From positions 42,371,176 to 42,435,175 of the forward strand of contig NC_080046.1 of assembly GCF_012489685.1 (NCBI RefSeq): a stretch of 64,000 bases of DNA, in the 5' to 3' direction. Below, one piece after another: positions 56,358 to 64,000 of the stretch; the stretch's first letter is position 1; the number at the start of each line of letters is the position of its first letter. The translations under genes were made by a program, and so were the position numbers. Origin of the DNA: Lotus japonicus (lineage: Eukaryota > Streptophyta > Magnoliopsida > Fabales > Fabaceae). A model generated the notes under the pieces. It was not told where the DNA came from. It saw only the letters and a program-made list of their open reading frames with translations, and did no database searches.

Positions 56358-57778
56358 ATAAGATGAAGAGATTTGACTCTTAATATTTTTATCTGTCAGA
56401 TAAAGTGAGATATTTTTGCTTTTTGCTTGAAGAAGACTTTAAGATCAGAATATTAGATTTTCGGTTGGTTAATCTTGTGTTGAAAATCTTCAAGTTCTCA
56501 TTTTATACTTTAAATGGTTCTGTGAGTGGTGATAACCGTTGGAGCGTGTAAAGCACAACAAGTTCTAGACGTTGGATCAAACGTTCCTTTTGCCAGGTGG
56601 ATTAAATTCATACCACTGTTTGACGAAGACTTTTTGCCATAAAGATGTATCTTGTCAGCTAATTGGCGGCACTTGAACTTTGTTCCTTTCTTCTGAAGAG
56701 AGAATATGTAAACTTATAGTGAAAGTATTGTACTTGTTTCTTCGGTCAATGTGCTTTTGTAAACAATCACGTGATTTTTGCACTTGGCTTCCTCTCCAAG
56801 CTTGTCATAGATTTTCCAAATTAAAGATAACGCTCATTCTCTAGACAATGTTCTTTACTTGTCAGCTGGAGCTAGACGATAGAAGCACCAGTCAGTAGAT
56901 TCTTCTCTTCTGTGGACTGGTCTTGTAGATTTGACATTCACCACTAACAGACGATAAGTGATATTTCCTAAAATACTAGTCATATGAAATTTTTCACTAT
57001 TATGCTTATACTCTTAAATTGTCATCATTCAAAATATGATAAACAATGTGAATATGCATTTGAACTTAACAGTCCCTCCTTAAGGCTTGAGCCTGGTTTG
57101 TTACCTATCATAGGATTTTTACTAGACTTGGTCTGACATTATTGAAAACCTAATCTGGCATGTTAGCATATCTAAAAGTTTGTTAAGAAAATCAAGTAGA
57201 CCAACAAACTTATGTGAAAAAAGGCTAACAAGCTTATAGGTTAATGATCTAAAGTGTATTAAATTAAAACTATTTATACATAGGCTAACATGATTTAACA
57301 TGTGTTAAAAGATAGCATGAAAATAAGTAAGATTGTATTGGAATTCTTAAGATCTGAAATTTTAGTGTGAAATTTAAATATATAAATATGTCAATAGGTA
57401 TATAATTTCAAGATATTATAATAAAAATATAATTAAGAAAAAAATAGTAAAATAAACTTATATAATTATATTATTTAAATAGGTCGACCTATTAGACTTA
57501 TATAGCATTTGGAGTCTAACCTTTATAATTAAATAGACTTTTATAAAAGTCTTGACCCTGTTGACAGTCTAACCTACTTTCATCCCTACAAAAATAAGGA
57601 AGAATTCTTGACTATCGATCTACATATATGTTTAGTAGCCTTTTTCTAATGTTGCTAAACATGAAAAGGGAAAAATGTTAACCGAAGGTTTCAAACATCC
57701 ACAAAATAAGTACTCCAATTTATGGCGGTTCTGCATATGTGGATTGGTGGTGGGAGAATAAGCAAACTAACATTTTTT
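56358..57778. other. Intergenic, probable old LTR-type sequence
   Basis: No ORF or domain is seen. The texture (short TTCTTCTGAAG and CTTGTAGA motifs, CAGTCCCTCCTTAAGG near 57071) is LTR-like on the minus strand, but no ends or target duplication were found. Confidence 0.35.
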
Positions 57779-57962
57779 AAAGGAGTTATCTAAATGACCT
57801 TAACCATAGTTTTAGTTATATCAACATAATCTTAGATAGAGCAATGATATTTAAAATAAGTAAGCTAGAAATTTCATATTCTATCACTTTATCTTAAATA
57901 TGATTGATCCACCTAAAACTATAGTGATTTAACCCAAATTTAACTTCATTTACACAAACCTC
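57779..57962. mobile_element. Second MITE-like copy, related to 19047-19247
   Basis: The left end AAGGAGTTATCTAAATGACCTTA resembles the left end of the 19047 element, and the complement of the right end (GAGGTTTGTGTAAATGAAGTTAAAT) resembles it again. AT-rich, non-coding. Weak evidence. Confidence 0.4.
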
Positions 57963-58007
57963 TGTTTAATTAGTTATTTTCACATATAAGATAAATCACA
58001 ACATTTA

Positions 58008-59361
58008 GGTGCTTGGTCTTGGCGTAATTTTTCTGCAATGGATTTGTCGAATTGGGTTTTGTCTCAGGTTAGAGGAAGGAATTCAGTCAAGTTTGTGGCT
58101 GGGTTATGGGGAGTGTGGAAGTGGAGAAACAATATGGTTCTTGATCAACATCAATGGCCTCTTCACGTTGCTTGGCAGAAGCTGAGTCTGGAACATGATG
58201 ATTTTTTGCATGCTGTACAACCAGATCAGCTTTGCATTGGAACGGGACTGTTAAATAATGTTTGGCGGCCATTGTTGGATATTTTGATGAGCTTAACACG
58301 GATGGTAGTTATCGGGAAGCTGAGAATTGCATGGGTCGTGGGGGTTTTCTTCGTGACAGGACTGGGTGTTGGTTGGCTGGCTTCGCTTCCTTTGATGTTG
58401 GAAGTGGCCCCTTCACGGTAGAAGCAGCGGCGTTGTGGGTAGGGCTCCTCATGGCTTGGGATGTTGGGGGGACAGGGAAGCCTATGGGCCGAGGAGCAAG
58501 ACCCCAAGAGATATCGACACCACATCTTAACCCAAAACCTTAATGCATTAGGTTTATGGGTCACATCTCTTATAAAGTCTTCTCATCACCCGTATTTAAC
58601 CAATGTGAAACTCCAACTCTACACTTGAATTCTCAACAATCTCCCCCTCAAGTGCGAATCACCTCCACATTATCATGGTTCCTTCCACGGAAGCTTATCC
58701 ACCCTTGCACCGCTGTTCGTCAACGGAACCCGCCGCCTAGCCACATTTCTAGGAAGACTTTTGACACAAGGAGCCATTATCATGGTCCAACGAACCATCG
58801 ACTCTGATACCACTTGTTCGGGGAGACAGGGGTGCTCATGAGCCGAGGAGCAAGACACCAAGAGATATCGACACCACAACTTAACCCAAAACCTTAAGAC
58901 ATTAGGTTTATGGGTCACATATCTTATAAAGTCTTCTCCTCACCCATACTTAACTAATGTAGGACTCCAACTTCGCACTTGAATTCTCAACATGGGACCA
59001 TGGCTATAGAAAGGTCTTGTGTGATGTAGATTGTGAGAAGCTAGTTATCATTCTAGAGGGAGTGAACCTGGATCGTGCTCTTCATCATTATTAGGGTATA
59101 ATTCTGAAATATATTCTGGAAATTATGACTAGGGATTGGAGAGTGAGTGTGCATTAGGTGCATCAGGATAGTAATTCAACAGCGGATTGGCTTGCTAAGT
59201 ATGGACATAGTCTTTTTTCCCCGTGTGTTCGTTTAATTAATCAGCCTGAGAGTGAGCTTCAACTTTTCCTTCTAAATGACTCTTTATGTGTGCCTTAGTT
59301 TTCCTGTTTCTTTCCTTTCTGTTGTTAATTTTGCAATGTAAAAAATAAAAAGTAAAAAAAA
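58008..59361 (+). mobile_element. 5'-truncated, decayed LINE (RNase H end), split by a TRIM
   Basis: Encodes the end of a plant LINE ORF2: FVAGLWGVWKWRNN, then an RNase H domain with NTDGSYR near 58273, AAALWVGLLMAWD, resuming after the TRIM with CDVDCEKLVIIL near 59018 and STADWLAKYG near 59180. The ending is A-rich (59338-59361). Several stops and frameshifts are present. The break at 58461/58993 falls inside the RNase H domain, exactly at the TRIM target duplication. Confidence 0.8.
58462..58992 (-). mobile_element. Complete TRIM element with 5-bp target duplication
   Basis: 531 bp, minus strand. The 5' LTR is 58815-58992 and the 3' LTR 58462-58638 (178 and 177 bp), with ends TGTTGAG...CCGAACA on the minus strand. 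The PBS TGGTATCAGAGT (complement of 58801-58812) lies 2 nt from the 5' LTR, matching tRNA-iMet. The PPT (TTGAGGGGGAGAT, complement of 58639-58651) adjoins the 3' LTR. The target duplication TGGGA is at 58457-58461 and 58993-58997. The 176-bp interior has no ORF, so it is a terminal-repeat retrotransposon in miniature that moves with enzymes from other elements. No 5S rRNA-like sequence is seen in the LTR, so it is not Cassandra. Confidence 0.92.
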
Positions 59362-59482
59362 TCCATCTAGTACGACAAAATTGAAATGAAAAAAAAAAGA
59401 TGAAAAGAAAAAAAAACGTCTCAATTTAGTCAGAAAAATATTAAAGAATGTGGAAGGGAGACTCAAAGTCTTCCCTCACTAT

Positions 59483-59491
59483 AGTATATAC
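59483..59491 (+). promoter_or_regulatory. TATA-like box of the intact NBS-LRR gene
   Basis: GTATATACC about 45 bp before the ATG at 59535, followed by a CT-rich leader. It implies a short 5' UTR of about 20 nt. Confidence 0.45.
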
Positions 59492-59534
59492 CAATCGATA
59501 CACAGTCTGTCTTCCCCTCTCAGATTGAGATCAA

Positions 59535-62297
59535 ATGGCTGAAATGGCAGTGTCGTTTGCTGTTGATCATCTGCTTCCACTGTTAACAGATGAAGCAACT
59601 CTGCTCAGAGGCTTGCACAGAGGATTTGGAGACATTAAAGATGAACTAGAAAGCATCCAAGCCTTCCTCAAGGATGCAGATAGAAGAGCTGCAGCAGATG
59701 AAGGAAGTGAAGGAGTGAAAACATGGGTGAAGCAAGTGAGACAAGTTGCTTTCCAAATAGAAGACATCATTGATGACTACTTGATCCATTTGGGACAACA
59801 ACAACACCAGCAACAAGAGCATCAGCATGGATGTGCAGCTCCACTCCATAATATTGCTGAACTGATCATAACCTTGAAGCGTCGTCATCAAATTGCTTCT
59901 GAGATTCAAGAAATCAAGTCATGTGTTCGTGAAATCAAGGACAGAAGTGACAGATATGGCTTCCAACGCCAACAACAAGTATCAAGCAGCAGGGAAAATG
60001 CCAAATGGTATGACCCCCGAACAGCTGCTCTTTACATTGATGAAGCTGAAGTTCTTGGGTTTGAAGTGCCAAAAGATGAACTAATTGGTTGGTTGCTAAA
60101 AGGAAGAGCAGAACGCGCGGTTATATCAGTGGTGGGAATGGGAGGACAAGGAAAAACCACTCTGGCAAAAAAAGATTTTGACAACCACAAGGTGATTGCT
60201 CACTTTGATTGCCATGCTTGGATCACAGTATCTCAATCCTATACTGTAGAAGGATTGTTGAGAGACATGCTGCACAAGTTTTGTGGAGATCCTCCTCAGG
60301 GTATTCTTCAAATGGATCGAGATTCATTGATTAATGCAGTTAGAGACTACTTGCAGCAAAAGAGGTACGTTGTTGTGTTTGATGATGTGTGGAACAAACA
60401 TTTTTGGGATGAAATTCAATTTGCTGTGATTGACAATAAAAATGGAAGTAGGATAGTTATCACCACAAGAAAAATGGAGGTAATCATGTCTTGTAAGAAA
60501 TCTTCTCTGGTTCAAGTGCATGAGTTGCAACCTTTAACTCAAGAGCAGTCCTTGGAGTTGTTTTATAAGAAGGCATTCCGATTTGACTTTGATGGATGTT
60601 GTCCAGAAGAACTTACTGAGATATCTTCTAAAATTGTTAAAAAATGCAATGGATTACCACTAGCAATAGTAACCATTGGTGGTTTTTTATCTACAAAAGA
60701 GAAAAATCCATTTGAATGGACAAGGTTTAGTCAAAATCTGAGTTCAGAGCTGGACAAAGATTCTCATTTGATTGGTATAACAAAAATTTTGGGTTTTAGT
60801 TATGATGACTTGCCTTACTATCTAAAGTCATGCTTCCTGTATTTTGGAGTATATCCTGAAGATTATGAAGTCAAATCGGAAAGATTGATTCGGCAGTGGA
60901 TAGCTGAAGGGTTTGTCAAAGAGGAAAAAGGGAAAACCTTGGCGGAAGTTGCTCAAGGATATTTAACAGAGTTGATCCATAGGAGTTTGGTGCAAGTTTC
61001 TTCAGTTAGCATTGATGGCAAAGCTGAAGGTTGTCGTGTACATGACCTGATACGTGAAATGATCCTTAAAAAACTTGAGGATTTAAGTTTTTGCAAGTTC
61101 ATTGGTGAAGATGATCAGTCACGCTCAGCTTTAAGTGGGATAAGTCGGCGCCTATCAATAGCAACCACTTCCAATGATTTAATTGGAAATATTAGAAGCT
61201 CTCACATACGATCATTGCTTTTTTTCACAAATGAAGAATTACCTGAATACCTTGTCAGAGAAATCCCTACAAAATACAAGCTAAAGGTACTTGATTTTCA
61301 ATTAAATAAGTTGACTTGTGTTCCTAAAGATTTAGGGAACTTGATTCACTTGAAGTATTTAAGCTTAAGGACAACAGGCATATGGAGTCTTCCAAAATGC
61401 ATTGGTAAGCTCCAGCACCTTGAGACCTTGGATCTAAGGGGGACAAGTGTGAGAGACATACCAAAGGAGGTTAGCAAGCTTAGAAAGCTGCAACATCTTC
61501 TGGGAGATAGTATGTGTTTGGTTCAACTAAAAGATGGTATTGGAGGCATGACATCCCTACAAACGCTAAAGAAGGTGTATATAGATGAAGATGGAGGAGT
61601 GGATCTAATTAGAGAGCTGGGAAAGCTAAGGCTGTTAAGGGAATTGAGTCTGACTAATGTTAGGGGAGAGCACGGAAGCACTCTAAGTTCCTCAATAAAT
61701 GTCATGGAACACTTGGAGAAACTACATATTCACACAACAATATCTGAAGAGATTGATTTGCATTTGATTTCACCCCCACAAAAGTTTCAGGATCTTTACC
61801 TGTGTGGGAAGATAAATAGATTGCTAGATTGGGTTCCAAAGCTACAAAATCTTGTAAAGTTGTACTTGCAATCCAAGTTGACTGATGATGAATCACTACA
61901 AAATATGTCAAGCTTGCTGTACTTGCATTTCTCATGTCGTTTACATTCATATGAAGGTGAAACTTTGTATTTTCATGATGGGGGGTTTCAGAAACTAAAG
62001 GAACTACACATTGCACACTTGCCTAAATTGAGTTCCATCCTTATTGATAGAGGAGCACTGCCTTCTCTAAAAATGCTTGAGTTAACGTCTCTCCCCGAAC
62101 TTCAGAAGATACCCTCTGTCATCCAGCACTTGGACAAACTTGAAGTTCTCCAACTTAATTATATGAATGTTTACCCGAGCTCTTTTCCAAGTGGAGGACC
62201 AAGCATCGCCATGAAGCAGGTGGTCCAAGTAAAAATTCGCAGTTATGATCGCTCACGTGGATCCTATACCGAGGTCATTCCTTACTCAAGGAGTTAA
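59535..62297 (+). CDS. CC-NBS-LRR immune receptor, RPM1-like, 920 aa
   Basis: An intact single-exon CNL, likely an intracellular sensor that detects pathogen effectors. Domains: Rx-type coiled coil at residues 1-130 (DELESIQAFLKDADRR, VAFQIEDIIDDYL); NB-ARC at about 175-500 with P-loop GMGGQGKTT near 200, kinase-2 VVVFDDVW near 280, RNBS-B GSRIVITTRK near 305, GLPL motif CNGLPLAI near 371, and VHD in place of MHD near 502; then LRRs from about 560 to 895, ending HSRS-like (YSRS). Oddities: the P-loop has Gln where Leu is usual (the pseudogene at 6506 keeps Leu), and KKDFD replaces the common K-VFD. The length is normal for the family. The 3' flank shared with the pseudogene suggests a 3' UTR intron (donor near 62331, acceptor at 62662-62663). 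Confidence 0.95.
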   Translation: MAEMAVSFAVDHLLPLLTDEATLLRGLHRGFGDIKDELESIQAFLKDADRRAAADEGSEGVKTWVKQVRQVAFQIEDIIDDYLIHLGQQQHQQQEHQHGCAAPLHNIAELIITLKRRHQIASEIQEIKSCVREIKDRSDRYGFQRQQQVSSSRENAKWYDPRTAALYIDEAEVLGFEVPKDELIGWLLKGRAERAVISVVGMGGQGKTTLAKKDFDNHKVIAHFDCHAWITVSQSYTVEGLLRDMLHKFCGDPPQGILQMDRDSLINAVRDYLQQKRYVVVFDDVWNKHFWDEIQFAVIDNKNGSRIVITTRKMEVIMSCKKSSLVQVHELQPLTQEQSLELFYKKAFRFDFDGCCPEELTEISSKIVKKCNGLPLAIVTIGGFLSTKEKNPFEWTRFSQNLSSELDKDSHLIGITKILGFSYDDLPYYLKSCFLYFGVYPEDYEVKSERLIRQWIAEGFVKEEKGKTLAEVAQGYLTELIHRSLVQVSSVSIDGKAEGCRVHDLIREMILKKLEDLSFCKFIGEDDQSRSALSGISRRLSIATTSNDLIGNIRSSHIRSLLFFTNEELPEYLVREIPTKYKLKVLDFQLNKLTCVPKDLGNLIHLKYLSLRTTGIWSLPKCIGKLQHLETLDLRGTSVRDIPKEVSKLRKLQHLLGDSMCLVQLKDGIGGMTSLQTLKKVYIDEDGGVDLIRELGKLRLLRELSLTNVRGEHGSTLSSSINVMEHLEKLHIHTTISEEIDLHLISPPQKFQDLYLCGKINRLLDWVPKLQNLVKLYLQSKLTDDESLQNMSSLLYLHFSCRLHSYEGETLYFHDGGFQKLKELHIAHLPKLSSILIDRGALPSLKMLELTSLPELQKIPSVIQHLDKLEVLQLNYMNVYPSSFPSGGPSIAMKQVVQVKIRSYDRSRGSYTEVIPYSRS

Positions 62298-64000
62298 AAA
62301 ATCATTAAGTGTTCAACTCTGCAAGTATAAGGTGTGCTTTTTTCTTCCTTGTTCCAAATAGTTGCAAATGATATTCTTGGTAATGTCTGTTGTCTAATCA
62401 TCTAAACACTGCAAGCTTTATCTAATTTCTAAATTAATTTCTCTACTTTTACATATAATATGTATTCTTTATTTTGTTCTGCACCAATCATTAGAGTTCA
62501 AGAACAAAAATATCTAATCAAGAATTCAAAATTATATGCATGTGTATGTTATTCTTGAGCCATCTCACCCCACCAAGAGCTATTTTATTGTGATCCTTTC
62601 ACTGTAAATAGTCTAACCTTCGTAATTATCTTTTAAAATGCATGCTTTGCTCTGAATTGGTAGGTGATAATAGGCCTCGAGTCGAAGGCAATGGAAATGA
62701 AGACTCTCCACGTGAACTTTCACTGCATCTACATTATATCTTTCTGCTCTGTTTTGGCTGTTCAGTTCTTAGATAAAAAAAAAAAAAAAAAAACATGTGT
62801 TGTTTTTCTTTAATAATGGTATATGAAACAACTAAGTTATTGTGTGATTCAAGATATTTTGCTGTTGATTTGAGAATTGGCTTTCTGAAATGTATCATTT
62901 GTGTTATGAGAGCTTCTCTTTCTCCTTCATTGTTGTATCCATGCTTTCATAGTATGCTAACAAGATGTGAATTAGATATTCATGTTCCTACTCTATTCAA
63001 TTACAGCAAGGTATAGTATTCAATTCGATGAAAGAAAATTACCAGTTTGTGAAAGTTAGAGGTAGAGATATAAGCCTAATATTAGAATCCACCATGAAAT
63101 GAGGTTCAGCCAAGATTTTATTTGCCAATGACTTCCAACCTTCTAACTTACATGATGGTTAGGCTTCAACGTACAATTGTTGTGAAATCACTTCAAAGAT
63201 GAAAGATGCAGAAAAAAATTGATTTGGCCCTTTCCGACAAATATTCAGTTACCCTAAAAAGGAAAAAATTGAGCTATAGACATTTCAAGACAGAGAAAGA
63301 AAATGGTATTAAATTATTAATAGGGTTACAACTTAAAACTGTAATTGCACTTCTTTTTTTATTCAGTTGTAACTGCACTCCCTGTATTTAGTCATTTGTA
63401 AAGACAGGTAATTGTTTCTTTCTTGATATCTTGAGCATTTTTAACTTGCTTTTCTTAATTGAAACTCTTGAACATCAAATGTGTATGTATAACACACTAT
63501 ATCCACTAGGAGCATGATTAACATAAAACAAGTTATTGAATACAAATGGTTTCTGATTTCTCTAATTCCTAATTTATAAACTTTACACTCTAAAATAGGA
63601 TCCATAGAATATTTACAATTAAGTGATGCAAACAAAGAAAAAAAAGGCATGATATCTTGGTTCTCAATTAGATGTAGGGAAAATGTCCTTTTTGCATTTT
63701 CTCAAATTCTCACAGAATGAGGAGAAGGCTCTTTGCATTTCATCTGAAAGAGGGAGTTGAAGGGGAAGTGCAAAGGGAGGTGTATAGCTGTGCCTTTGCA
63801 CACTTGTTTTGCTTGAAAGGGGACATGTTAATGTTAATGCTTGTGCTGATTGCTTCCTGCTTAGCCCTTCAATGATAAAAGAAAGAGCCCCAAAAGTGAG
63901 GCAATTCTGGACAAGTTCTTGAGGTGTACCTGGAGAATACTGGAGTATGAGTCATAATAACAATGAAAACAAGTGCAGAAAATCAAATTTAAATCTGCAT
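62298..64000. other. 3' flank of the NBS-LRR gene
   Basis: 62298-62770 contains the probable 3' UTR with an intron ending TTGGTAG at 62663. 62772-62793 is an A-rich run. 62800-63620 is AT-rich with nothing recognised. 63624-63785 matches 9661-9830. Beyond 63785 no homology to the CNNM-like exons at 9851 is seen within the window. Confidence 0.55.

Noticed and set aside
58815..58992. Cassandra-type TRIM (5S rRNA in the LTR)
   Set aside because: The LTR lacks a recognisable 5S rRNA internal promoter sequence.

Overview
The window is nuclear DNA from a flowering plant, most probably a papilionoid legume. The support is: RPM1-type CC-NBS-LRR genes, GT-AG introns in AT-rich DNA, plant L1-type LINEs with an RNase H domain, SIRE/Maximus-type copia elements with an extra ORF after pol, a TRIM, and a tRNA-derived SINE. 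The legume assignment is inference from overall similarity; I cannot name the genus.

Layout. 1-6409: a plant LINE with damaged ORF1 and an open 1402-codon ORF2. 6410-9850: a TRIM LTR scrap, then a 5'-truncated, frameshifted NBS-LRR pseudogene and its 3' flank. 9851-12875: C-terminal exons of a DUF21/CBS (CNNM/CorC-like) gene that has lost part of its CBS core. 13618-15033 (minus): an intact intronless ARM-repeat gene. 16314-16600: a site II/telobox promoter-like block before a very short ORF. 17538-53130: a second, decayed copy of the 12.5-17.4 kb block, expanded from about 5 kb to about 35 kb by successive insertions. 53.1-58.0 kb: AT-rich DNA with MITE-like pieces and a 259-bp tandem duplication. 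58.0-59.4 kb: a LINE remnant interrupted by a complete TRIM. 59535-62297: an intact CC-NBS-LRR gene, then its 3' flank to the end.

The insertions in the second block can be read from target-site duplications (TSDs): a SINE (15-bp TSD), a processed ERD15-like pseudogene (14-bp), a young SIRE element (ATATG), an old SIRE-like element (AATTT), a solo LTR (CTCCC) and a 5'-truncated LINE tail. The two SIRE elements cut the second ARM copy into three pieces. The young SIRE appears as two tandem near-identical copies around a 100-N gap, but one TSD pair flanks the whole and the differences seen between copies are mainly small indels. I think this is one element of about 11.5 kb shown twice by two overlapping, unmerged contig ends.

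The most unusual item is inside the young SIRE: an intact 130-codon ORF on the opposite strand (37448-37840) encoding a charged coiled-coil protein, with a TATA box about 50 bp upstream of its ATG. The probable functional host genes are the NBS-LRR immune receptor at 59535-62297 and the ARM-repeat protein at 13618-15033. Everything else coding is transposon-derived, partial or broken.
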